Part shown: piece by piece, positions 25,601 to 42,470 of the stretch
Numbering within the stretch: the stretch's first letter is position 1
Layout of the letters: every line of letters starts with the position of its first letter
DNA from: Apostichopus japonicus
Lineage: Eukaryota; Echinodermata; Holothuroidea; Aspidochirotida; Stichopodidae
DNA length: 64,000 bases
Assembly: GCF_037975245.1 (NCBI RefSeq)
Contig: NC_092573.1
Coordinates: 20,994,265 to 21,058,264 of the forward strand
Direction: 5' to 3'
Made by a program: the position numbers and the translations under genes
The notes under the pieces: model-generated
The model's database searches: none
Told to the model about the DNA's origin: nothing
Seen by the model: the letters and a program-made list of their open reading frames with translations, nothing else

Positions 25601-27125
25601 TAACTCTTGAAATAATGTTTCTCTCTGTAAATAGTGAATTCAATATTATGAAAGAAAAATGAAAATTGAAATGAATGGCAGTGATGACATCATTCACTCT
25701 GTTGTTGCCAGGTGCATTTGACACAAGTTACAACCAAAAGCAAAATTCATAAAATCTGTGCCGTGCAAAATGCCGATGAGTATGTGGATTGGACAAAGGG
25801 AGACATTTTTATTAATCTGTCATCTTTAGATCGATAAAACTTGCCGCCAAATCTGACCACATAATTACCACTCTAGTATTAAAACCATCCCTCTTTTGGC
25901 AGTAGCTGGGGGAGGTGGAATTGGGGGAATACATTCTGGATACATTTCATTTTCTTACATCCAAAATGGTACAACAATCGCTCTGACGATCCTACTACCT
26001 TTTTTCTTCTCTGTGGGTGTTTCCATCAGATCGACTTGCAGCCCTGTGGCCTTTCATTGGAATCGTATCTGAAGTGATAATTCTGATCATCATCATCCTC
26101 ATACACGAGGCCTGCACCAAGGGCGAAGACATTGGCGAAGTCGAAGACGACGAAGAAGATCATCTCCTGTAAGTCATATTTTCAAATCTTCTTTTCGTAG
26201 CTTTTCTACATACAGTAGCTTTACGACATACAGTAGTACTACCCTGTGATCAGGGAGTTAGCCGTCATCTGTAGGGCTCTCTGCCTCAGAATACAAACAA
26301 TGAAAGAACAACTTTTTTGGAGGTACATAGTGATCTGAAGTCTGTTCTTCACTCACAGAATTGATATATAATAGTGTTCTCTTGCTCAAACTCAAAATAC
26401 AGTGATCGTGGAAAGAGCCAAAAAAATGTCATCACCTACTGGACAGCTAATTGGAAGATCAGACAATCATTAGTTTAGCCAGCTAAGTTGCAAGAAGATA
26501 TTGATGATAGAGGTTTACCAAACAACATATAAAACAAAATTTGATTCACTGGTTGCATGGTTAATAATAACTTCGCTGGTCACAAGGTTAAATCATAACT
26601 TGACTGGTCACTTGGTTAATAATAACTTCGGTGGTGACACGGTTTATGATAACTTCGCTCCGGTCACACAGTTAATGATAACTCCGCTGGTCAGCTGGTT
26701 AATGATAACTTCGCTGGTCACACGGTTAATAAGAGCTTCGCTTCGGTCACACGGTTAATAATAACTTCGCTGGTCACAAGGTTAATGATAACTTCGCTGC
26801 CTACATGGTTAATGATAACTTTGCCGGTCACAGGGTTAATAATAACTTCGCCGGTCACATGGTTAATGATAACTTCGCTGGTCACACCGTTAATAAGAAC
26901 TTCGCTCTGGTCAAACCATTAATAATAACTTCGCTGGTTAGTTGCTTGGTGAAATGCATCAGGTGGCAACAGGCAGATGTTGGTCACGTTGAATAATTTT
27001 CGTTTCTTATTCCGTGCTAATCATATTCTTCATCTCTGCCTCTCTCTCTCAACCACAGGCAGAAGAACAGATCGATAACAAGAGATGGCGAACGGGAGAC
27101 CAGGATGAGAGGAACGAACAATTGA
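22390..27125 (+). CDS. BSG: Basigin/neuroplastin family protein, three Ig domains, type I membrane (5' end missing)
   Basis: Exons 22390-22656, 22913-23197, 24706-25008, 26030-26168 and 27059-27125 join in phase to 352 residues plus stop; the signal-peptide exon is not certain. Each of the first three exons is one Ig domain with the Cys...Trp...Tyr-x-Cys pattern and phase 1 borders. Exon 4 gives LAALWPFIGIVSE, a hydrophobic helix with a buried Glu, then an acidic EVEDDEEDHLL tail. Exon 5 ends RETRMRGTNN. From recalled basigin and neuroplastin sequences, the LWPFLGI..E helix, acidic stretch and Arg-rich Asn-ending tail are family hallmarks. Family members chaperone monocarboxylate transporters and mediate adhesion at the plasma membrane. 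Six N-glycosylation sequons are visible (NLT, NLS, NIT, NTS, NGT, NYT). An invertebrate gene cannot be assigned to basigin or neuroplastin specifically from this reading. Confidence 0.92.
22913..23197 (+). CDS. BSG: Basigin-like exon: Ig domain 2
   Basis: Acceptor CGTCTTCTCAG, donor GTAATG, 285 bp, phase 1 to phase 1. It encodes DANITIEDVKGG..MQCVTDN..SLTWSKNG..AGDYTCTVD. It carries a Gly/Asp-rich insert (NDLNGDGVDDLE) that looks like an extended C'-D loop. Sequons NIT and NTS. Confidence 0.93.
23212..23936 (+). repeat. About 185-bp tandem repeat, four copies, starting beside an exon donor
   Basis: Copies are marked by TGCGATGTATCAAAGACCC at 23221, 23387, 23572 and 23757 (periods 166, 185, 185). 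Later copies carry extra TCATGTTAGTC sub-repeats. The array starts 14 bp after the exon 2 donor and fills the front of the intron. Confidence 0.9.
24706..25008 (+). CDS. BSG: Basigin-like exon: membrane-proximal Ig domain 3
   Basis: Acceptor AAATCCGCAG, donor GTGGGT, 303 bp, phase 1 to phase 1. It encodes DLIVYAQKSIKVSEGEDG..MECRA..ITWFVNGTKV..VNYTCSATNG..VVILRIR. The base composition is visibly more GC-rich than the flanking introns. Sequons NGT and NYT. Confidence 0.94.
25217..25352. repeat. Large perfect-hairpin inverted repeat (foldback element)
   Basis: Two 47-bp arms (25217-25263 and 25306-25352) are reverse complements with one mismatch, separated by a 42-bp loop. The arms start GGGGTTAATCAACGG and contain GTTACTCACAGGATTAA. 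A further partial arm copy lies at about 25458-25482. It lies in the intron before the transmembrane exon. Confidence 0.9.
26030..26168 (+). CDS. BSG: Basigin-like exon: transmembrane helix and acidic juxtamembrane tail
   Basis: Acceptor TGTTTCCATCAG, donor GTAAGT, 139 bp, phase 1 to phase 2. It encodes DRLAALWPFIGIVSE, a run of Ile/Leu, then LIHEACTKGEDIGEVEDDEE. The Glu inside the helix is the conserved family feature known to matter for partner interaction. Confidence 0.95.
26552..26943 (+). repeat. 27-30 bp minisatellite
   Basis: About fourteen degenerate units of the type GGTCACACGGTTAAT followed by AATAACTTCGCT, in the last basigin-like intron. Open frames over it are repeat-driven. 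Confidence 0.9.
27059..27125 (+). CDS. BSG: Basigin-like terminal exon
   Basis: Acceptor CTCAACCACAG. One base completes Leu, then QKNRSITRDGERETRMRGTN-N and TGA at 27123-27125. The Arg-rich, Asn-ending tail parallels the RQRN ending of vertebrate basigin and neuroplastin. Confidence 0.92.
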
Positions 27126-27760
27126 TCAGGGGCTGCCACTAGGCCTCTTGTGAATCATAGTATTGAAGTGTGGGTTGTGTCATGGAAATGGTTCTCGGTG
27201 TGTTTGCAAAAATTATGGTGTAACAAGGGGGGAAAAAATGCAATAATTGTCTGTTTAATATTGAATTAGTTTTCGCTTCTGACTTGTAAGTTTTTGTGGC
27301 TCATAAAAATTTCAAGGAGGAGCAGTGGTTGCTGTTCTATTCATTCCATTGCTTGAAGCTCCCTTAATAATCTCCTTTTGCACACCCCTCCTCACACATG
27401 CTGCCCCACCCCTCCCCCCTTCTTTTTTTCAAAGAAGAGGATCTGACATATATGATAAGCCATTATGTTTTCTCTTGACGAGGGTTTAGAGGTGCCTCTG
27501 AAGTTCATTGTGATTTCCGTCCTCCAGTTTCCCACCCCTCATCTCTACCCCTCCTCAGCCCTCTCCCCTACCCCTACTTTAATCTTACCACCTCATATAC
27601 TAAATAGTATCTCAGGTATCTCAATCCCATTGAGATGAAAGCAATGAAAAGAGATCACTCTTAATGCATCGAATACATGGTTGTCTTGATGGCTTTATTA
27701 GTTATTAGTGCATTCATGTTGTTTGTTATTTACAATAAAATTAACCAATAAGACAATGAT
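27126..27760 (+). other. BSG: Probable 3' UTR of the basigin-like gene
   Basis: Non-coding sequence with C-rich tracts after the stop codon. The first good AATAAA is at 27734-27739; the true cleavage site cannot be seen. Confidence 0.5.
27734..27739 (+). terminator. Candidate polyadenylation signal AATAAA
   Basis: Canonical AATAAA about 610 bp downstream of the basigin-like stop codon, on the coding strand. Confidence 0.45.
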
Positions 27761-28319
27761 GACCATTGTTGCATCCATCATGCTAGCTAGAAAAAAAGCT
27801 ATAATCTCTGTTCATGCATTATTCAGGTGTAAAAAAATTAATTTCAGAGAAGAATTTCAGAGGTTACTTTACATTAGACAAATTCTTTCTCTTCTGCCCT
27901 TTTGTTTTACAAACTCTCACACAAGTTACTTTCACTATGTCTATGGAGTCAAGATATGTGAGAAAAATGTTTTTCCTTTTTCAAAAAATTCAAAGCGAGA
28001 AGGAGCTGATTCCTGTACTTTCCATGTGCTAAAGAAAGTACCCTTGACTCATTGGTAAGTGTACACGTACCCTTGACACATTGGTAATTGTGCAATGCCT
28101 CACGAAATGTCCTGATCGTGTCAGCCTTCTTGGTGCGAGCAATGAATAGTCGATAAAGCATCAAAAAGACTTTGATCTTAATTCATCAATTTCACTCAGT
28201 GAAATTTTCAAAATTTGTTAATTTGTCAACTTGAGATTAAAACTTTGACTGATAAGAAACTAATTCTCATCTAAGGTGCACCTTCTGGTCTATATTGAGC
28301 TCTGCTAAGTTAGAAAGAA

Positions 28320-28626
28320 AGCGATAGATTGCGATAACCGTAGACTCCGTTAGACGGATAACCGTATACCGCGATACGGTAAACTGATAACCACATACTG
28401 TGATACAGTAACCTATATCCGTATACCGGGATACGGTAACCGATAACCGTATACTGTGATACGGTAACCATATACTAATCCCATAACTGTAGACTGTGAT
28501 AACGGTATACTGCGATGCAGTAACCGATAACCGTATATCGCGATACGGTAACCGATAACCGTATACCGCGGTACGGTAACCTGTATACTAATTCCATAAC
28601 CGTAGACTGCGATAACCGTAGATAAC
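28320..28626. repeat. Array of about 28-bp units, each an imperfect palindrome
   Basis: Around ten units based on GATAACCGTATACCGCG followed by ATACGGTAACC. Within each unit CCGTAT pairs with ATACGG around a CCGC core, so each unit can fold as a small hairpin or offer a dyad-symmetric site. Confidence 0.85.
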
Positions 28627-30060
28627 CATTTGAAAAGTCAACCTCCAACAATACTGATTTACTAATTTGGTGCAATTTTGTGTTTATCATTTTTTTGCAT
28701 TGTTTGGAGAAAGAGTAGCATTTGTATATTACTAATAAGGATATTTGCTGTGCATGTGTCGGAAATAATTCTGTTCATAACAAGAGCCATGACTAAAGAG
28801 AAACAACAAGTCATCGATTCCACAGAAAATGCTTGGAAATATCTGCAGTTTTTTTGAAGCCGCCCGATTTAAAAGAGCTCTTCCGAGATACAAGTCGATA
28901 ATGAATCTGTCCGTTTTCACGCGATGCTATGTTGACCACTCATTATGAAAGCAAAACTGTAGCCTTTATGGTTAGACCTATCGTCTACGAACTTTACAAG
29001 CGATGTTTGTATCCTAATCTGTTGTAGTTGAAAAAAAAACTTGCTCAAATATGTATTCCTTGCTCAAATACTGAGATTTTTGTGATACTTACTTTCGATA
29101 ATAGATTCCCCTTAAAAAAAGAAAAAAAACATCCTCGAGAGCTGCTACTGCAAGTTGACCGAGCTTTAGGAATGTGGGGGGTGGGGGTAAATAGTTCTTT
29201 ACTAACTAATTTTTGCCTATGAAGAGAGAAATCTTCCAAACCTATTCTGAACTCTTTTTTTTTTTCTTTCGTTATGCATCAGTTAGCCAGCTCATCTGTT
29301 GGAATGTTAACTTTGTATCAAAGGTCACCATAATTTCTTTCTCTAGATAATGTGATATATATATCTATATATATGTATGTATGACTAAATATTATTGTAG
29401 TTATTGTTTGTCATGTGCTATTGTATACTCCTTCCCTTTCATACCCGTACCACAGATTCAGAAAAATGTTGCGTTCGCGAACCAGTTCGAGTTATATAAA
29501 CGATATGAAGATGGAATTGTTGGTTATAGGCTGGGTCTTAGGAGCCAGATTTTCACACGTTGACTTTATTGCTGTTTTTGATCGATTGATTGTAGTCAAG
29601 GTTTGGGAAGGTTATCACAAAGCATCTCTAGGAGCTTTGCACGATGGATCGTAGACGCTTGACAACTCTCTGTGATTGGTCGTTTGTGACAGCTGCAAGT
29701 CTTCAATAGCCGCAAGTAACGGCTGATAAGTCAAAGATACTTGATGGGGTAGACTGCTTTCTCAGTCAGTTCTGTGGATCTGTGGTATGGGGATGTAGAT
29801 TCCAGACAAAGTTTTCCAGTTTTGTCCATAGCATGAAGAGGCTGGAAGTCAAAATGGTTATAATTTGTTTCTATTTTTTATTGTTTTGTTTATTTCTGCC
29901 ATTGAATTACAATACAATTGAATACATAGTTATTATATAGAGAGATGGTAGCTAATTCTGCTGAACACATGCAAAAATTGGCGAACCATTCCTTGACTAA
30001 AAACAAGAATGTAATCATCAAAGTTCTCACTGTTTCCATTACTGTTTTCTGGAAGCTTTT

Positions 30061-30690
30061 CTTCTCCAAATTAGTCGGTGATAATGAAGAGGGGTTAAAT
30101 GAGATGAGTTTCACTATCTTTGTGAGGTGAGAGGTCTCCTCCTCCAAATTAGTCGGTGATAATGAAGAGGGGTTAAATGAGATGAGTTTCACTATCTTTG
30201 TGAGGTGAGAGGTCTCCTCCTCCAAATTAGTCGGTGATAATGAAGAGGGGTTAAATGAGATGAGGTTTACCATCTTTGTGAGGTGAGAGGTCTCCTCCTC
30301 CAAATTAGTTGGTGATAATGAAGAGAGGTTAAATGAGATGAGTTTATCATCTTTGTGAGATGAGTGGTCTCCTCCTCCAAATTAGTCGGTGATAATGAAG
30401 AGGGGTTAAATGAGATGAGGTTTATCATCTTTGTGAGATGAGTGGTCTCCTCCTCCAAATTAGTTGGTGATAATGAAGAGAGGTTAAATGAGATGAGTTT
30501 ATCATCTTTGTGAGATGAGTGGTCTCCTCCTCCAAATTAGTCGGTGGTAATGAAGAGGGGTTAAATGAGATGAGTTTTACCATCTTTGTGAGGTGAGAGG
30601 TCTCATTCTCCTCCAAATTAGTCTGTGATAATGAAGAGGGGTTAAACAAGATGAGTTTACTATCTTTGTGAAGTGAGAGGCTCAGAAGAA
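30061..30690. repeat. 78-bp minisatellite, about eight copies
   Basis: Units begin GGTCTCCTCCTCCAAATTAG at 30133, 30211, 30289, 30366, 30444, 30521 and 30599, so the period is 77-78 bp. A 78-bp period is 26 codons, and the minus strand stays open over several units (ISFNPSSLSPTNLEEE). The 77-bp units break the frame, which argues against coding. Confidence 0.92.
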
Positions 30691-31516
30691 GACTGTAAAA
30701 ATGACTAGATTAGATCAGGCATGACCATTTTTGAACTGTCTAGCATATTTGGAGATGGTACCTTTGAATCGCTGAAGAGGGTCCCATCGCTGAAGAGGGT
30801 CCCATCGCTGAAAACCCAGTGGACATCAAAGTGTGTTCCTTGAATGAATTACATTTTATCAGAATAACTTTGACAGTGGTCACTGCATAAGTTCTATATT
30901 TGTTAAATTAAACATGTTGATGTCAGGTCTGCTGTTTAAAAACTTCATAGTTAGAAGAAACCAAAGACAAGATGTGCCATTTTGACTCCCAGCCCAATGT
31001 GCGTGTGAAAAAACATGGTGGCAGAGATTTTTTTTTTTTTTTTATGGCGGACAGATACATTGTTCATATATGATATGTAATATTTGGTGTGGGTGGAATA
31101 GATGTCTGTAATTTGAGCTAGTGTTGCATTTAACTGAGCTGTCAGTTAAGCATTCTGTGTTATTGTTTTAAAGTAATTATTCAATGTTTGTTTAAATCAA
31201 TATACTAAGGTCTAATTCAGGAAGAATCAGAGATCATTACTTTGAGGAGTTCTTGAGAAAGAATGGTGGCTAATTAATCGGTTTGCTTTCCAGTCCTTCC
31301 ACCAACCCCCCTCCCCCGTTCTTGCACCCCTGGTGGATTTCACCCATGTGAAAGAAGGTTGAATTTTGTTAGCTTGGTGAACAGATGGAAATGTGAAAAT
31401 GGCAGATGAATGCAGAGAGGAAACTGCAAATAGAGAGGGCCAGAATGGGGGAGGGGGACTATAAAGCTAAAAGCCGTGTGGAGAGATTTGTTTCGCATTC
31501 TATTCCAGATGGTATT

Positions 31517-31594
31517 AAGTATGAATATGCATGTCAAGTATAAATATGCATATTAAGTATGAATCTGCATATTAAGTGTAAATATGCATGTTAT
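31517..31594. repeat. 19-bp tandem repeat, four copies
   Basis: Units AAGTATGAATATGCATATT start at 31517, 31536, 31555 and 31574. Each holds an ATGCAT palindrome. Confidence 0.85.
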
Positions 31595-31657
31595 AATTGG
31601 TTGAGGGTTATTAAACCATAATCATAGTACTCTGGTAGCTGCCGAGAATTTGTCTCG

Positions 31658-31658
<1 letters not shown>

Positions 31659-31732
<74 letters not shown>

Positions 31733-31745
31733 CATATATATATAT
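31659..31745. repeat. (TA)n microsatellite
   Basis: About 87 bp of TA repeat with one ACATACA interruption. Confidence 0.95.
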
Positions 31746-32815
31746 GCTCAACCAAAATTAGCTCACACCTTTGGATAACGTTATCTGTTATATTAGAAGA
31801 AAATAATTGTTCATCTGGATGTTAAATTTACTTCGGAGCTGGGTTTCAACTTGCTGCTGTAATAAAGTATCGTTAAGAGAAAAAAAAAATTCAAGCCATC
31901 AAGTAATATGTTGTATAACTCTGTGTGTATATTGAGATTAAATACAAGTTCATATTTATACCATAATTGCTGTGCATTTTCAAAAAGTGTTAAATGGGTG
32001 ATTGTTAGGGTAGAAAGGGATTGTTTTTATTTTCCTTTTTATGTAATGTTTAAGGTGAATATATTTGAAAATATGTATACTGTTCAAATCATTTCAGTCT
32101 TTTCTTTTCGCTTGTTTATCGTGTATTTCTCTTCTCACTTATTCATGAGCTTAGCTTTCTTTACAGTTGCTTTATGCATATTATAAATTGCCAGATACCT
32201 TACAAAAAAACAAAACGTGCCCAGTCGACAAAAGTGATGAGGAGTGAGTTGGGTTGCACCGATAGTTTGCTTATATGACGGTCTAAAATCTGCCCCCATA
32301 TCCTCAAGATCACACGGTTTCCGCTTAGGTTCTCAATGTAAGGTGACTAAGGCTTGATAGTGGATCACGTTGTTTGCTTTTCGTGTCCAGGCTTTGTCTT
32401 GGGTGAATTTTCTTCGAAAGAACCACAGATTGTAATGGTTATGAGCAGCAAATGCCTTTAAACTGTGTGTGTAGGCCTACGAGAGAAGAAACATATACTG
32501 AAATAACCGAAAACAGGAACGGTTTATGATATCGAGGCTCGTAAAACGATTTCGGTTGGATTCAACCCTCTCTCATCCTCCCCACACCTCACCCCATCTC
32601 TAATTCCATTACGAAATAAATAAATTACTATAAGACGTGTGTTCGTTCGCTTCTCAAATATATATATTGCCATCAGATAATTTCCATATTTGATATTATT
32701 TCGTATAAATCTCAAATGATCATCAAATGTTTATAATTTTAAATTGATGATATGATACAATATGTCAATCGTCTCCTATTGGTTGAAAGTTTTGTCGTAA
32801 GTTTAATTCAATGAT

Positions 32816-39283
<6,468 letters not shown>

Positions 39284-41584
39284 GAGCGTACGTTGTATGA
39301 TGGAACCCCAGACTACGAGCCAATACCACGATGTTCTTATTACATGGCGATCATCCTACATGAACCGTTGCGATGGTCGTTCGAAGTGTCTGTTACAGTG
39401 ACTACTGTATACACGTAACACGAACAAAGCACTAAGATGTCGCTTTGTTTGTAATGTCACAATGAAGATATTGTAGCCATCCTGTTTGTTTCATTCTTCC
39501 CTTTTCAGATCGACTCAACGCGCGCGCAAACTTGTGTAGTATGACTCTGTACTGACTATCGTTCTGGACGATGAAAGGAAATACCATGCGTGATGCGCGC
39601 GCCTATAATTATCAGTGTGTCTACATCATAGAAATTGATTAGTGGTCTACATAATGAATGATACGATGTTATAGCGTAATTGCATGACTGTACGCACGAA
39701 AACTAACCAATGCAAATTCCTGTCTGTTTGCTCTGTATTTCGTACGCACTACGCTTGCTAAGTTACCATAGGCGACGCTTTGTATATTGCATGAGTAAAT
39801 CTGAGGTACAGATATCTTGGGTGAAACACAACGATACCAACGTATGTATGCACGAGGTGAACATTGAACAAATTTTGTTGATGCGTCGCAAAGTTAACGT
39901 GTGGATTGTTTCTGTTGCGCGACGCACACGCTAGTTGCGTAAGGGAAGCATTATTGTGCTAACAAAATACATGAAATAGGTCCACATAACCCTGGTCCTG
40001 ACCAGGTGGACAAGTTAGGTTAACGGGAAATATTTATTATCAAGTTAGTTTATGTTGTTATGGTGTCCATATTGTGGGTTTGTTTGAGCTAAATTCTATT
40101 TTAGCTATGCGTTGATGTACTATTTTCCTTTTTCAATTTCTCTATCTCATTAATTGGAAGGAAACTACGAACTAAAATTACAAATATATTCATGAAATTG
40201 ACAGACAGTTCACAATCTTAAATAGTGTTTAAATTTGATGACTTGCAGCGTAAAAAGATGGCAATTCGTTTTGAATGCAGTACAGCCTCACATTAATACC
40301 GCGCTGCTTGCAACTTTGAAAACCGTTTTGAATTCATAACTGAACGTAGGTTATTCAAATATTCAAAGAACACACTTGATCACATACACACTTAATCATA
40401 TATATAAACGAACTTATTGTGACCTCATTAACACCAAAAGAAAAACACTGCAAGTCCTTTTTTTTTCTTTTTCTTTTAATTAGTTCATTTTAAGTTCGTA
40501 ATAAACAACGACTGCATAGAGACATTTCATTTGCATATCATTTGCATAATATTATCATAAATCGATGAAAGGAGGTTTAGCAAAACAAGTTTGCAGAAAT
40601 ATAGGTATTGCTAACAATGAGTGTCCGTGATAAAAAAAAATTAACATTTCAAAGGGCATTTATTAAAACGTTAATTTAAGAGCAGCTGAACGTTACTTAA
40701 CTTACAAAAAATTGCCACCAGAAAGAAAGGGCGAAAAAGGAAAAGAAAAACGAAGAAGATAACAAGAAAGAAAAAGGAAAATCAGAGCAAAGTAGCACAA
40801 AGCATAACGAAATGAAGTAGCCTGCACATATTCGAAAGGCGGCTTGAAAACACAGAGTGGAGAAATTAACAGACTAACAAAGTCGGCTGTGTCAAATACG
40901 CGTACGGCTAAAATTGCCTTTGCAATCAGTATAAAATCACATACGATACATATTTAACCAGAAATTTCAATCAGGCGTATAACAATAACTTCCTCTTGAA
41001 AAGAAAGTTCTTTTTCTTGAACATTTACGTATAAATAGTGGAAATTGTAAATAACGTCTTAAGTTCACATTGTGTTAAAATGGGTCCAACAGCTTCTAGA
41101 CTCCGTGCAACCAGAGGCTTCATTGAGCTAGTCCAAATATCATCAACTAAAACGGGTCCGACTATTACGCCATGGTTCATAATGAGAAGTCGTTACAATA
41201 GTATGTAAAATAATGCCGGTTTTATGGTGGTTAAACCAAGCCGCACGCATAATCGTTGGGATTTCTCATATTCAGAGATAGACTGGTTCATTCAGCCGTT
41301 TCGTTGAACAGTATTTCAAGAGCTAAGAAAACGAACTTCCCATTGTATTCATACATTATATCAAATTGAAAACCAGCAGTCTTTAGCAAAAATCCGTCTA
41401 AATAATAAAACAGTTTTATTACCCTGAGAAATTTAATTTTTCTTTGTTTTTATCAATTTTGCTATCCCGCAGTTGATGGATTTACATAATCTCGCCATGT
41501 ATTGATATAATTACAGATTACAAATAATACCGTATTTGTTCATCGTGAATGATAGTACCAATATAGTATCTGACTCGGATATAT
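39284..41584. other. Intergenic, HCN promoter side to LMO2 3' flank
   Basis: No supported gene. GC-rich CGCGCG patches near 39518-39525 and 39595-39602 lie upstream of the HCN start and may mark its promoter. The rest is AT-rich and unremarkable; small open frames here look random. Confidence 0.5.
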
Positions 41585-42345
41585 TTCATACCGCGGTGTT
41601 TGCAGTTAACTAGTTGGCAATTTGTCATACCAAGATACCATCTCTTCCTTCTTAATCATATACTGTTTGACTTAAACTAGATACTCATGCCGTAGTGCAC
41701 TGAGGCCGCTGGAGGTTCCACTTGTCATTACAAATCTGTCTTCCATGTACTAGTATAGCCTCCGACACGATCCCTATGTTCCATACCGCGATGTATCAGG
41801 TGTATAGGAATTACTGGCACTTTTCTTCAAACACCATGTGTTACAACCAATAACGATCAAAGGGTAACCTTCACATGTAATCGTTTCGTGCAAATAATAC
41901 TTGCCTCCAACAGTGGTAACAATACCTCATGTTCATACCGCGGTATATCGAGATCGCTGACAGTCTTTATTATACTTCTTTGTATTTGCTTATTCAGTGG
42001 CACGTGATCCTCTTTATAAACTCATTGTAGCTTGTTAATGATATATGTGCAACCGATACTTCATACCGCGATGCAATGAAAATCGCTGACAATTTTGATA
42101 TTCAGTTTGACGACGCCTTGTCGGTATATCAGCCTGTGATCCTAACCATATACAAATCGCTGTTCCTTGTAAATGATATACATGTCTCCGACATGCAACA
42201 GATACCTTCATACCGCGGTGCAATGAAAATCGCTAGAGGAGTTTGATATACCGTTTCGGTTAACCACTCGTCGATATCGGTACGTGGTCTTCACATATGA
42301 TCTTTGTTCCTTGTAAATGGTATTTGTCTCCAACGCAAAAGTGTT
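41585..42345 (-). repeat. Degenerate tandem copies of the LMO2 last coding segment in its 3' flank
   Basis: A marker TTCATACCGCG (plus strand) recurs at 41585, 41932, 42060 and 42207 and as TTCCATACCGCG at 41779, giving periods of roughly 130-190 bp. Between markers, minus-strand segments resemble the LIM2 end coding [17 protein letters not shown]: one keeps ATCATTTACAAGGAACA exactly, another GAGGATCACGTGCC, another TGTTGGAGGCAAGTATTA with ACATGTGAAGG. About five decayed copies follow the intact coding one. Confidence 0.75.
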
Positions 42346-42470
42346 TCTCGCACTCTGAACACTTAAAACATTCCAAGTGATAAACTTGATCAGCTGTCGT
42401 GTTCATAACGAGTTCATAGGCAGGAATCTCCCGTTGGCAAGCTGTACAAATACCACTTGGAACAAACAGC
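42260..42470 (-). CDS. LMO2: LMO2 exon 3: LIM2 and C-terminus
   Basis: Acceptor TTCAATGCAG, 211 bp. Encodes [20 protein letters not shown] to [20 protein letters not shown] and a short VPISTSG tail, with TAA at 42260-42262. Confidence 0.96.

Larger units (their letters stand above)
27761..32815. other. Intergenic region between the basigin-like gene and HCN 3' ends
   Basis: No supported gene. The two flanking genes converge here. The region carries an array of palindromic units (28320-28626), a 78-bp minisatellite (30061-30690), a 19-bp tandem repeat (31517-31594) and a (TA)n tract (31659-31745). The HCN 3' UTR must occupy part of the right end. Confidence 0.6.

Noticed and set aside
29890-30649. 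Overlapping minus-strand frames of NPSSLSPTNLEEE type
   Set aside because: Minisatellite translation; frame broken by 77-bp units.
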